From UBA6136 sp044350805 (GTDB lineage: Bacteria > Pseudomonadota > Gammaproteobacteria > Methylococcales > Methylococcaceae): a stretch of 64,000 nt of DNA. A program made the position numbers and the translations under genes. The notes below the pieces were generated by a model that saw only the letters and a list, made by a program, of their open reading frames with translations, did not search any database and had not been told where the DNA came from. The stretch lies in assembly GCA_044350805.1 (NCBI GenBank), contig JBILGU010000004.1, positions 62,001 to 126,000 of the forward strand, given 5' to 3'. Positions 1-7,913 of the stretch are shown in pieces (the first letter of the stretch is position 1; every line of letters begins with the position of its first letter).

Positions 1-2
1 TC

Positions 3-287
3 CGGTTGCCGCTTTTCGAAGGCTGGCACATGGTGGGTCGCTGGGAATATTCGTTCTTGAACAATACGACACTGGAAACCTTCTTTGGGGTCGAGCGTGA
101 GACTTGCTGTTACAAGTTCGCTGTGATCGCGCGTCGTTACCTCAACACCATCAGCTCCAACGGGACCGCTCAGAGCAACGATGCCATCTATGTGCAGCTG
201 GATCTTAAGGGTTTGTCGAGCGTCAACGCCGATGTCGACAAGTTCCTGCAGCGAACGATTATGGGTTACCGTTATCAGGATTATTGA
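3..287 (+). CDS. lptD: LPS-assembly protein LptD, C-terminal fragment
   Basis: This is the last 94 codons of a reading frame already open at the left edge, so the start lies outside the window. LptD is the outer-membrane beta-barrel that, with LptE, inserts lipopolysaccharide into the outer leaflet. The fragment shows alternating strands typical of the end of the barrel: an opening GRWEYS strand, a GVERETCCYKF segment whose Cys pair is typical of LptD, and YVQLDLKGLSS near the end. It is followed directly by surA, the usual neighbour. The stop codon overlaps the ATG of surA as TGATG, which suggests coupling. The call rests on the C-terminal pattern plus synteny. Confidence 0.88.
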   Translation, partial: RLPLFEGWHMVGRWEYSFLNNTTLETFFGVERETCCYKFAVIARRYLNTISSNGTAQSNDAIYVQLDLKGLSSVNADVDKFLQRTIMGYRYQDY

Positions 288-1786
288 TGCCATCGAGGAC
301 AGGGAGCTCCGTGCGGATGCCTTTCGCTGAACGCTTGTTGATCTTACTCAGCCTTTGGGCTGCCTTTTTGATGCCTGCGGTTGTTTGGGCTGCTGAGGTG
401 GATCGTATCGTCGCGATTGTCGAGGATGAGGTCATCTTGGAAGGCGAACTGATGAAACGCGTCGATGCCATTCGTCAGGGCATGCTTCGCGGCGGAACGG
501 CAATGCCGCCGGATTCGGTATTGGTCAAACAGGTGCTTGACCGGCTGATTACGGAGAAGGTTCAAGTCGCGATGGCTGAGCGGGGTGGGCTCAAGATTGA
601 CGATGAGACCCTTCGTCAGGCGGTTCTTGGGATTGCCGAGCGCAACAACATGTCCGCGGAAGAGCTCCGCGAGTCGCTTCGCGGGGAAGGCATCGAATAT
701 CACGAATTTCTCGAGCAGATTCGGGGCGAAATTACGCAGCAGCGACTGCGTTCCAGCCAGGTGAACAGCCAGATCAAGATCAGTGACCGCGAGGTCGAGC
801 AATGGCTGAAAAAAAGAGGCACCATCGCGACCCATCCCGATACCGAGTTCCTTCTGGGGCACATCCTGATTTCTGTCCCGCAGTCCGCGCATGCCGCCGC
901 AGTGGATGCGGCCAAAGCCCGCGCAGAGAAAATCCTTGCGGACCTTCGGGGTGGGCAGGATTTCAAGCAGGTCGCGGTGGGCGCATCGGACTCCTCTGAA
1001 GCGCTGAAGGGAGGCGATTTGGGGTGGCGGAAGTTGACGGCTGTGCCGACGCTGTTTGCAGAGATTGTCCCTCACATGAAGAAAGGGGACGTCGAAGGTC
1101 CGATCCGAAGCCCGAGTGGCTTCCATCTCATCAAGCTGCTGGATACCCGAGGCAGTGCGCTCGAGCGCATTACCAAGACCCATGTCCGCCACATTCTGAT
1201 CAAACCCAACGAGCTGATTACCAATCAGGATGCGCGAAAAAAACTAGAGGCCATTCGCGATCGCATCAAGGCCGGTGATGACTTTGGCGATCTGGCTCGC
1301 GGAAACTCCGACGACCGGGGCTCTGCCGTCAAGGGCGGTGACCTTGGATTCGTGATCCCTGGCGCATTGGTTCCTGAGTTTGAAAATGCCATGAATGCTC
1401 TGGAGATCAACCAGCTCAGTGAACCGGTCCAAAGCCAGTTCGGTTGGCACTTGATTCAGGTTCTGGAGCGCAAGGAGTCACAGGACAGCGATGAAGTGCT
1501 TCGCAAGAAAGCGCAGGATGAGATCTTCGAGCGACGCGTGGGCGAGGAAACGGAAGTCTGGCTGAGAAAAATTCGTGATGAGGCCTATGTGGAGATCCGG
1601 GTCCCAGAATATGCTCCGGAGGGCTATACGCCCCCACCGACGCTCAAACCGAAACCTCCCGCCAAGGATGAGACGTCGGCGACCACGGCCGAGTCATCGG
1701 GTGATGCCGAGCAGACGGACGCGGAGAAGCCCAAGGCGAGTGGAAAGGATCAGGAAGAAAAAGGATGGCTGGACGGCTGGTTCTAA
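287..1786 (+). CDS. surA: Periplasmic chaperone/peptidyl-prolyl isomerase SurA
   Basis: SurA escorts unfolded outer-membrane proteins through the periplasm to the BAM complex. The N-terminus carries a signal peptide (hydrophobic LLILLSLWAAFLMPAVV, cleavage near VWA-AEV). A SurA N-terminal domain is followed by two parvulin domains, beginning near HILISVPQ (about residue 190) and HVRHILIKP (about 300). At 499 residues it is longer than the roughly 430 of E. coli. The excess is a C-terminal tail rich in Pro, Lys, Glu and Ala after about residue 450. The ATG at 287 has AGGA six bases upstream and overlaps the lptD stop. An in-frame ATG at 317 behind AGGGAG is a credible alternative and gives a shorter signal peptide. 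It overlaps pdxA by 22 bases. Confidence 0.95.
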   Translation: MPSRTGSSVRMPFAERLLILLSLWAAFLMPAVVWAAEVDRIVAIVEDEVILEGELMKRVDAIRQGMLRGGTAMPPDSVLVKQVLDRLITEKVQVAMAERGGLKIDDETLRQAVLGIAERNNMSAEELRESLRGEGIEYHEFLEQIRGEITQQRLRSSQVNSQIKISDREVEQWLKKRGTIATHPDTEFLLGHILISVPQSAHAAAVDAAKARAEKILADLRGGQDFKQVAVGASDSSEALKGGDLGWRKLTAVPTLFAEIVPHMKKGDVEGPIRSPSGFHLIKLLDTRGSALERITKTHVRHILIKPNELITNQDARKKLEAIRDRIKAGDDFGDLARGNSDDRGSAVKGGDLGFVIPGALVPEFENAMNALEINQLSEPVQSQFGWHLIQVLERKESQDSDEVLRKKAQDEIFERRVGEETEVWLRKIRDEAYVEIRVPEYAPEGYTPPPTLKPKPPAKDETSATTAESSGDAEQTDAEKPKASGKDQEEKGWLDGWF

Positions 1787-2772
1787 CGCCGGGAGATCCC
1801 GGCGGCATCGGCCCCGATCTTTGCATCGCCCTCTCAGCAAGGCCCGAGGCACGATCGCTGGCCATCGCAGGGGATCCGGAGCTGCTCAAAGACCGAGCGG
1901 AGAGGCTTCGCGTTCCGCTCAAGATCATCGAAATGCCCGACCCCCGGACTTGGCCCGAGATTCCGGCGAACGCCCTTCGGGTGTGGCCCGTTGCCAAAGC
2001 GCCATCCCATACGCCCGGACTTTTGACCCCGGACAACGCAGGCTATGTCCTTCAGACGCTGGATGCCGCTGTCCGGGGGTGTCTTGAAGGTTCCTTTGAT
2101 GCCATGGTGACCGCGCCGGTCAGTAAGGCGGTGATCAACGAATCAGGGCGAACCTTTTCAGGACATACCGAATACATCGCGAGCCTGACCGGAGGGCATC
2201 CGGTCATGCTCTTATCGACGCCAAGCCTCAGAGTGGCCCTGGCGACGACCCACCTCCCCCTGGCTGAGGTGCCCTCGGCCATTCATGCGGAGGGGCTGGA
2301 GGAGATCCTGCGGATTCTGCGAGGCGACCTCATCCGGCGCTTTGGTTTTTCGGACCCTCATATTCTGGTGGCGGGACTCAATCCCCATGCCGGGGAATCC
2401 GGCCATCTGGGCCAAGAGGAAATTCATGTGATCACCCCGGTGCTTGAGATGCTGCGCCGGGAGGGTTTCCGTCTGACGGGACCCATGCCTGCAGATACGT
2501 TGTTTTTGCCTCAGCATCTTGAAACGGCGGATGCCGTTCTTGCGATGTATCACGATCAAGGTCTGCCCGTTCTCAAGTATCAGGGGTTTGGCCAGGCGGT
2601 CAACATCACCTTGGGCCTCCCCATTATCCGAACGTCGGTCGATCATGGGACTGCGACGGATCTTGCGGGAACGGGAAAGGCGGACGCCGGAAGTCTTTTG
2701 GCCGCGATCGCTGCGGCGATGGACTTGATTCACAGACAAAAGCAGAGCACTGGAGAGGATCACCCCGAATGA
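1765..2772 (+). CDS. pdxA: 4-hydroxythreonine-4-phosphate dehydrogenase PdxA
   Basis: PdxA is the NAD-dependent cytoplasmic enzyme that oxidises 4-phosphohydroxy-L-threonine in the DXP-dependent pyridoxal phosphate pathway. Family signatures include the opening LTPGDPGGIGPDL, FSGHTEYIA, GLNPHAGESGH and MYHDQGLPVLKY. The His residues of the last three supply the divalent metal site in characterised PdxA proteins. At 335 residues it is a normal length. The start lies inside the end of surA, with AGGAAG seven bases upstream. Its stop overlaps the rsmA start as ATGA. The surA-pdxA-rsmA order is classic in gammaproteobacteria. Confidence 0.96.
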   Translation: MAGRLVLTPGDPGGIGPDLCIALSARPEARSLAIAGDPELLKDRAERLRVPLKIIEMPDPRTWPEIPANALRVWPVAKAPSHTPGLLTPDNAGYVLQTLDAAVRGCLEGSFDAMVTAPVSKAVINESGRTFSGHTEYIASLTGGHPVMLLSTPSLRVALATTHLPLAEVPSAIHAEGLEEILRILRGDLIRRFGFSDPHILVAGLNPHAGESGHLGQEEIHVITPVLEMLRREGFRLTGPMPADTLFLPQHLETADAVLAMYHDQGLPVLKYQGFGQAVNITLGLPIIRTSVDHGTATDLAGTGKADAGSLLAAIAAAMDLIHRQKQSTGEDHPE

Positions 2773-3551
2773 GTCATACGCCCCGGAAACGCTTTGGTCA
2801 GAACTTTCTCCGGGATGATACGGTGGTGCATCGGATCGTGCAGTCCGTGGGTCCCCAAGACGGCGAGCGCTTGATCGAGATTGGTCCTGGTGAAGGGGCC
2901 ATGACCCGCTTCTTCCTGGCAGCGGGCGCCCAAATCGAGGCGATCGAGATCGATCGAGACCTCGCAGCACTCTTAAGACAGCGCTTTGCCCATGAGCCGA
3001 GGTTTCACCTCAACGAGGGGGATGCCCTCAGATTCGATTTTGCAACGCTGGCAACCCAAGGACCGATCCGGGTCGTGGGAAATCTTCCCTACAACATCTC
3101 GACGCCGTTGATTTTTCATTTGTTGAGCCATGCGGGCGTCATCTCAGAGATGACGTTCATGCTGCAACGCGAGGTGGTCGAACGGCTTTGCGCGGGGACG
3201 GGGGATTCCGAGTACGGCCGGCTCAGCATCATGACGCAGTATTACTGCGCCGCTGAAAAGCTCTTTGAAGTCGGTCCTGAGAGCTTTTATCCGCCCCCCA
3301 AGGTGGTATCCGCCATCGTGCGGTTAACACCGCATTCAACGCCGCCCGTTGATGCGGATCCCAAGGCGCTGGGTCGCGTCGTGACTCAGGCGTTCATGCA
3401 GCGTCGAAAGACACTTCGAAATGCGCTCAGGGACCTTTTCACGGAAGACGATCTGAGGGCCTCTGACATTGATCCGGGCGCCCGCGCCGAGACCCTGTCG
3501 CTTGAGGCCTACGCTCGACTGGCCCGTGTGTGGGCCAGTCGCAATCCTTAA
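2769..3551 (+). CDS. rsmA: 16S rRNA dimethyladenosine transferase RsmA (KsgA)
   Basis: RsmA dimethylates the two adjacent adenosines in the 3'-terminal hairpin of 16S rRNA, a late checkpoint of 30S assembly. The protein starts with RFGQNFLRD, carries the SAM-binding motif IEIGPGEGAMT (about residues 36-46) and the catalytic NLPYNIST motif. It ends in the all-alpha C-terminal domain with MQRRKTLRNALR. At 260 residues it is full length. It overlaps pdxA by four bases (ATGA). Only 16 bases separate its stop from the convergent pgm gene, with no terminator hairpin between them. Confidence 0.96.
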   Translation: MSHTPRKRFGQNFLRDDTVVHRIVQSVGPQDGERLIEIGPGEGAMTRFFLAAGAQIEAIEIDRDLAALLRQRFAHEPRFHLNEGDALRFDFATLATQGPIRVVGNLPYNISTPLIFHLLSHAGVISEMTFMLQREVVERLCAGTGDSEYGRLSIMTQYYCAAEKLFEVGPESFYPPPKVVSAIVRLTPHSTPPVDADPKALGRVVTQAFMQRRKTLRNALRDLFTEDDLRASDIDPGARAETLSLEAYARLARVWASRNP

Positions 3552-3567
3552 AGGCTGGAGGGCGAAC

Positions 3568-5202
3568 TCAGGTGATGACGGTGGGGGACGCCATGCCGGT
3601 GCGCTTACGGATTTCAGCCAGCTGTTCCGACAGATCGATCAACTCCCGAAGCAGGACCTGGGCATCGAGGGTTTGTCTTGAGGGATCCGTTTCGTATTGC
3701 TCGATATAGAGTCTGAGGGTTGCTCCAACGGTTCCGGTTCCTGAAAGCCGAAAGACCATCCGAGCGCGTTCGCCGAAGATGATTCGAACCCCCTGATGCG
3801 GGCTCACGCTGCCATCCACCGGGTCCTGGTAACAGAAATCGTCCGCCTCGGTGACCTCGTAGTCCCCAAAACGCTGACCCGGGAGCCCCGGGAGCTGCTC
3901 GTTGACCCGCGCCATGATGGCTTCGCCAATTGCGATCGGGATGCCTTCATAGTCATGTCGGGAGTAGGCGTCGCGGCCGTACTTTTGCCAGTGAGCCTGA
4001 ACGATATCAGCGACGGACTCCTTGCGGACCGCCAGAAGGTTGAGCCAGGCGAGGACCGCCCAGAGTCCGTCCTTTTCGCGAACGTGATCAGAACCCGTCC
4101 CAAAACTTTCTTCACCGCAAAGGGTAATCTTTCCAGCATCCAGAAGGTTGCCAAAGAATTTCCAGCCTGTTGGGGTTTCGTAATAGCCCAGGCCCAGAGC
4201 CTTGCCAACGCGATCGACCGCCCGGCTGGTCGGCATGGAACGCGCCACGCCCTTGAGCCCGTCGCGGTAACCGGGGAGCAGATGAAGATTGGCGGCAAGG
4301 ACGGCCAGACTGTCGCTGGGCGTCACGAAAAATCCCGCCCCCATGATCATGTTGCGGTCCCCATCGCCATCAGAAGCGGCCCCAAGGGTCGGGGCATCGG
4401 GACGTGACATCCATTCAGCCAGTTCATGGGCATGCACGAGATTGGGATCCGGGTGTCCGCCCCCAAAATCTTCCAAAGGAACGGCGTTGACGACAGCTTC
4501 AGCGGGCGCGCCAAGCCGTTCGACCAGGATTCTCTTCGCGTAGGGGCCTGTGATGGCGTGCAGGGCATCGAATCGGATGCTCAGGCTGCCCGCACGGAGG
4601 GCGGCCTGGATGGCATCAAAATCAAAGAGTTGCTCCATCAGGGCTTCGTAATCTTTGACCGGATCGATGATTTCGACGGTCATTTCGCCAACACTGACCG
4701 ATCCCAGGCGATCCAGGTCAATATCGGGTGTTTCCAGAGTGAAGTAACGCTGGAGGGTCTTGGTGCGCTCAAAGATGGCGTTGGTAAAGCCCTCGGGGGC
4801 CGGTCCGCCATTGTCGGTATTGAACTTGATCCCGAAATCCTCGTGGGGCCCCCCGGGGTTGTGGCTTGCCGACAAAATAAACCCACCATCGGCGCCGTAT
4901 TTCCGGATGATGCAGGAGGCGGCGGGCGTTGAGAGAAGGGCACCCTGGCCGACCAGCAGTTTGGAGACGCCATTGGCGGCAGCCATGCGGATGATGATCT
5001 GGGCTGCGGTCCGGTTGTAATAGCGGCCATCGCCCCCAAGGACCAGCGTGGTGCCCTTGAGCTTGGGCATGGCCTCAAAGACTGACTGGACAAAGTTTTC
5101 CAGATAGTGAGGTTGGGTGAATACCTCGACCTTTTTGCGAAGCCCTGATGTGCCGGGCTTTTGGTCATTGAAAGGCTGGGTTTCGCGGGTCGTGATCTGC
5201 AT
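3568..5202 (-). CDS. pgm: Phosphoglucomutase (alpha-D-glucose-1,6)
   Basis: This enzyme interconverts glucose 1-phosphate and glucose 6-phosphate, linking glycogen and nucleotide-sugar metabolism to glycolysis. The active-site serine loop reads SASHNPGG (about residue 110). The metal loop is DGDGDRNM, the sugar-binding loop is GEESFGTGSDH, and the C-terminal phosphate loop is RLSGTGTVGATLRLYIE. The length (544) and these loops fit the phosphoglucomutase-1 type rather than the shorter PMM/PGM enzymes. The ATG is preceded by a strong AAGGGAGG. The gene stands alone on this strand. A partner could be the GH94 phosphorylase at 33463, which should release glucose 1-phosphate. Confidence 0.95.
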   Translation of the reverse strand: MQITTRETQPFNDQKPGTSGLRKKVEVFTQPHYLENFVQSVFEAMPKLKGTTLVLGGDGRYYNRTAAQIIIRMAAANGVSKLLVGQGALLSTPAASCIIRKYGADGGFILSASHNPGGPHEDFGIKFNTDNGGPAPEGFTNAIFERTKTLQRYFTLETPDIDLDRLGSVSVGEMTVEIIDPVKDYEALMEQLFDFDAIQAALRAGSLSIRFDALHAITGPYAKRILVERLGAPAEAVVNAVPLEDFGGGHPDPNLVHAHELAEWMSRPDAPTLGAASDGDGDRNMIMGAGFFVTPSDSLAVLAANLHLLPGYRDGLKGVARSMPTSRAVDRVGKALGLGYYETPTGWKFFGNLLDAGKITLCGEESFGTGSDHVREKDGLWAVLAWLNLLAVRKESVADIVQAHWQKYGRDAYSRHDYEGIPIAIGEAIMARVNEQLPGLPGQRFGDYEVTEADDFCYQDPVDGSVSPHQGVRIIFGERARMVFRLSGTGTVGATLRLYIEQYETDPSRQTLDAQVLLRELIDLSEQLAEIRKRTGMASPTVIT

Positions 5203-5291
5203 GGGGCCTCCCTTGAATCTGGTGGTCCGTCATTCTACTTGAGACGATCTTCGAAAAGCGCCGATCACGTCATGTGGCGCATTGAAAACAC

Positions 5292-5348
5292 CCTCAGCCG
5301 CCTGAGGATGGCGTTAAAAAGTCATTAAGAAGTGACAACTGGTGACAA
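5292..5348. promoter_or_regulatory. Hairpin and tandem GTGACAA repeat upstream of the lipoprotein gene
   Basis: The 290-base gap between pgm and the lipoprotein gene holds a 6-bp inverted repeat (CCTCAG at 5292-5297, CTGAGG at 5302-5307). It also holds two identical GTGACAA heptamers at 5332-5338 and 5342-5348, spaced by exactly one 10-base helical step. A/T-rich sequence follows to about 5375. The heptamers resemble -35 elements (GTGACA) and could also be an activator site. I cannot assign a convincing -10, so promoter position is unproven. Confidence 0.35.
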
Positions 5349-5492
5349 TGCAACCAATTATGTGAAAATAACGCTGGAAAGTTTGTCGATTTCGGGGCAA
5401 ACTAAAGGCTGAGTTGCCTTAGCATAAGGGCTTTGGTCCTGAGTTAGGGTTGCTTAGACCGACCGCTTCAATTACCTAGAAGGAAACTGACA

Positions 5493-5747
5493 ATGAATGC
5501 TACCAAGTTTGCAATCGTTCTCCTGTCTGCTGGCCTGACCGTTGGCTGCGCTAGCAAGTCTGACCTGGCTGCTCTCCAGACCCAGGTTGATGGCCTGAAG
5601 GCTGAACTGTCTTCTGTTAAGAGCACCGCTGACGAAGCTCTTTCAGCTGCTACCAGCGCTGACGCTGCTGCTCGCCGCGCTGCTGCTGCTGCTGAAGAAG
5701 TCAATGCGAAGCTCGACCGTGGCTTCCGCAAGGGCGCTCTGAAGTAA
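5493..5747 (+). CDS. lpp: Alanine-zipper outer-membrane lipoprotein (Lpp/OprI-like)
   Basis: This 84-residue murein-lipoprotein-type protein has a short signal peptide ending in LTVGC (lipobox Cys at about residue 19). A heptad-repeat helix of Leu/Val and then Ala follows (AAARRAAAAAEEVNAKLDR), and the last residue is Lys, the residue Lpp uses to attach to peptidoglycan. Such proteins trimerise and tether the outer membrane to the wall. Codon use is strikingly biased: nearly every alanine is GCT, unlike neighbours that prefer GCC or GCG, as expected for a very highly expressed gene. AAGGA lies upstream of the ATG, and a strong terminator follows. Whether the terminal Lys is covalently linked is inference. 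Confidence 0.85.
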   Translation: MNATKFAIVLLSAGLTVGCASKSDLAALQTQVDGLKAELSSVKSTADEALSAATSADAAARRAAAAAEEVNAKLDRGFRKGALK

Positions 5748-5812
5748 GGTCTTTTCGCTTCGCGAAAACCTTATAAAAAAAGCCCGGCTGGGGTCACCCG
5801 CCGGGCTTTTTT
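5746..5812. terminator. Rho-independent terminator between lpp and purD
   Basis: Two consecutive hairpins follow the lpp stop. The first is TTTTCGC-TTC-GCGAAAA (5752-5768). The second is a strong one with GCCCGGC (5782-5788) pairing with GCCGGGC (5800-5806), flanked by seven A (5775-5781) and six T (5807-5812). The A/T symmetry means it can terminate both lpp (+) and the convergent purD (-). Confidence 0.9.
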
Positions 5813-5833
5813 GCGTCTTGCGTCCGGGAGAGG

Positions 5834-7117
5834 TCAGCTTTCCCGGGCAATGGCGCGATATCCAATGTCGTTTCGAAGCGTCACCCCCGGCCAGCGGATT
5901 TCATGCGCCCGGGCATACGCGCGTTCCTGGGCTTCACGAACAGTGGCGCCCAGCGCACTGACACAGAGGACTCTTCCTCCTGCGGTCAGAACGCGATGGT
6001 CTTCCAGTCGGGTGCCCGCATGAAAGACCTTGACCTCCCGATCTTCATTCTCGGGAAGACCCTCGATCGGGTCACCCTTTCGAATCTCGTTTGGATAGCC
6101 TTCGGCCGCAAGGACGACCCCCAAGGCGGGGCGGGGGTCCCATTCGGTGGTGGCCTGGTCCAGTCGTCCCGCGAGCGCCTCAAGGCAAAGTTTGGGGAGG
6201 TCGCTTTTCAGTCGCATCATGATGGGCTGCGTCTCAGGATCGCCAAAGCGGCAATTGAACTCGAGCACCTTGATGCGGCCCTCCGGTCCGACCATGAGTC
6301 CGGCGTAGAGAAAGCCCGTATAGGGAAGGCCGTCCGCCGCCATGCCGTCGAGTGTGGGCTGAATCACTTCACGGAGCGCCCGATCATGAACGTCCGGGGT
6401 CACCACCGGGGCGGGAGAATAGGCCCCCATGCCTCCGGTGTTGGGGCCGAGGTCGCCGTCCAGCAGGGCCTTGTGGTCCTGTGAAGACGCCATGGCCAGC
6501 GCGTTGCGGCCATCGGCCATCACGATAAAACTGGCTTCTTCACCGACCAGGAATTCCTCGATGACCACGCGGTGACCTGCAGAGCCGAAGGTATTGCCGG
6601 CGAGCATGTCGTTGACGGCCTGAATGGCCTCGGCCTCGGATTGGGCCACCACGACGCCTTTTCCGGCGGCCAGACCATCCGCCTTGACGACAATCGGCGC
6701 GCCCTGAGCCTGAATGTAGGCGATGGCGGGTTCGACCTCGGTAAAGGTCTGGTAGGCCGCAGTCGGGATGCCGTGCCGGGCCATGAAGTCTTTGCAAAAA
6801 GCCTTGGAGCCCTCGAGTTGGGCCGCGCCCTGGGTGGGTCCAAAGCAGGGAAGGTTTTCGGCCCTGAAGGCATCGACGACTCCCAGAACCAAGGGCGCTT
6901 CGGGACCCACAATGGTCAGTCCGACGCCGTTCTCGCGAGCGAATGCGACCAATCCTGCGACATCGTCTGCAGCAATCGAAACGTTGGTGATATCTTTTTC
7001 CCGGGCCGTTCCTGCATTGCCGGGTGCGACGAAGACCTGTTCGGCTAGGGGCGATTGGGCGACTTTCCAGGCCAGAGCGTGCTCGCGGCCACCGCCGCCA
7101 ATGATCAGGATGTTCAT
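5834..7117 (-). CDS. purD: Phosphoribosylamine-glycine ligase PurD
   Basis: PurD (GAR synthetase) joins glycine to 5-phosphoribosylamine using ATP in the second step of purine synthesis. The start MNILIIGGGGREHALAWK is the family N-terminal signature. The ATP-grasp core shows VVKADGLAAGKGVVV, the GGMGAYSPAP loop and EFNCRFGDPETQ. At 427 residues it is full length. No good Shine-Dalgarno precedes the ATG. The usual partner purH is not adjacent in this window. A promoter candidate lies about 75 bases upstream. Confidence 0.96.
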   Translation of the reverse strand: MNILIIGGGGREHALAWKVAQSPLAEQVFVAPGNAGTAREKDITNVSIAADDVAGLVAFARENGVGLTIVGPEAPLVLGVVDAFRAENLPCFGPTQGAAQLEGSKAFCKDFMARHGIPTAAYQTFTEVEPAIAYIQAQGAPIVVKADGLAAGKGVVVAQSEAEAIQAVNDMLAGNTFGSAGHRVVIEEFLVGEEASFIVMADGRNALAMASSQDHKALLDGDLGPNTGGMGAYSPAPVVTPDVHDRALREVIQPTLDGMAADGLPYTGFLYAGLMVGPEGRIKVLEFNCRFGDPETQPIMMRLKSDLPKLCLEALAGRLDQATTEWDPRPALGVVLAAEGYPNEIRKGDPIEGLPENEDREVKVFHAGTRLEDHRVLTAGGRVLCVSALGATVREAQERAYARAHEIRWPGVTLRNDIGYRAIARES

Positions 7118-7190
7118 GGTTTAGAGGAATTTGAATTTGGAGTGCCGGGAGGGCCAGAAGGCTAGCAAGTCAGCGGCCCCACACGCTCCG

Positions 7191-7199
7191 ATTATATCA
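7191..7199 (-). promoter_or_regulatory. Extended -10 promoter candidate for purD
   Basis: On the minus strand the sequence reads TGATATAAT, a perfect -10 hexamer with the TGn extension. It lies 74 bases upstream of the purD ATG. No good -35 is visible, which extended -10 promoters can tolerate. I saw no PurR-type operator. Confidence 0.5.
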
Positions 7200-7242
7200 G
7201 GACTGGTCTTGGTTCCCTGATGCTCTGGGCGCCATGCGGGTA

Positions 7243-7251
7243 TGCTACGAT
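7243..7251 (+). promoter_or_regulatory. Extended -10 promoter candidate for the MlaC-like gene
   Basis: TGCTACGAT (TGn plus a 4/6 match to TATAAT) lies 37 bases upstream of the preferred ATG at 7289. No convincing -35 is visible. It is back to back with the purD promoter candidate. Confidence 0.35.
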
Positions 7252-7288
7252 TTCGGTTTTACACGCTCTGATTCAAGGGGTTTTCGGC

Positions 7289-7897
7289 ATGATCATGCGT
7301 TCCTTCCTGGCCTTCTGGATGTTGGCTCTGGTTTCCATCGGCGTCCTTGCGGACGCGGTTCAGGAGGCAAAAAAACCGGTCGATCATTTGAATCAGGAGT
7401 TGGTCGCGCTGATGCGTGGCGGCAAGCAACTGGGCTATGAGGGGCGGCTCAAAAAAATCGACCCCACGGTCCGACAGAGCTTCATGTTTGAGGCGGTGGC
7501 CCAGATTGCCCTCGGAACCCATTGGAAGAAGCTGGAAGAGGCCCAGAAGCTTGAGTTCATGGACAAGTATCGCGAACTCAGTTCAGCAACCTATGCGTCC
7601 CAGTTCAAGGAATATGACGGTGAGAGTTTTGAGTTTGAGTCCGGGCAGGAACTCAAGCCAGGTCGCGTGGTGCTCCGTTACGACCTTGTGGCCCCGAAGG
7701 AGAAACATACTTTCGAGTACCACGTTTCCCAGTTCAACGGCGACTGGCGGGTCGTCAACATCGTCGTGGATGGAATCAGTGACCTTGCGCTTCGTAAGGC
7801 ACAGTACACCAGTGTGATCGATCGAGAGGGCTTTGAGGCCCTGATCAAGAAATTGGTTGAAAAAATCGCTGAAACGGCCAAAAACAACGCAACCTGA
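7289..7897 (+). CDS. MlaC/Ttg2D-family phospholipid-binding periplasmic protein
   Basis: Members of this family (Ttg2/MlaC, PF05494) are periplasmic lipid carriers that shuttle phospholipids between outer and inner membrane. The protein has a signal peptide (MIMRSFLAFWMLALVSIGVLA), then a mixed alpha/beta domain with the family-typical early segment VRQSFMFEAVAQIALG, the YASQFKEYDG stretch and GDWRVVNIVVDGISD. ATG 7289 is chosen because AAGGGG lies eight bases upstream and a signal peptide begins there. An upstream in-frame start would add 23 residues. The mlaFEDB transporter genes are not adjacent, so it is either a detached mlaC or a paralogue. Confidence 0.8.
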   Translation: MIMRSFLAFWMLALVSIGVLADAVQEAKKPVDHLNQELVALMRGGKQLGYEGRLKKIDPTVRQSFMFEAVAQIALGTHWKKLEEAQKLEFMDKYRELSSATYASQFKEYDGESFEFESGQELKPGRVVLRYDLVAPKEKHTFEYHVSQFNGDWRVVNIVVDGISDLALRKAQYTSVIDREGFEALIKKLVEKIAETAKNNAT

Positions 7898-7913
7898 CCC
7901 CAATGCTTTGCGC

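Noticed and set aside
344..1192. 282-codon minus-strand frame opposite surA
   Set aside because: It is antisense to a clear surA, has no family motifs, no ribosome-binding site and its composition mirrors the codon structure of the sense gene.
2212..2970. 252-codon minus-strand frame opposite pdxA/rsmA
   Set aside because: A shadow of two well-supported genes, rich in Arg/Ser as expected from reverse reading of GC-rich codons.
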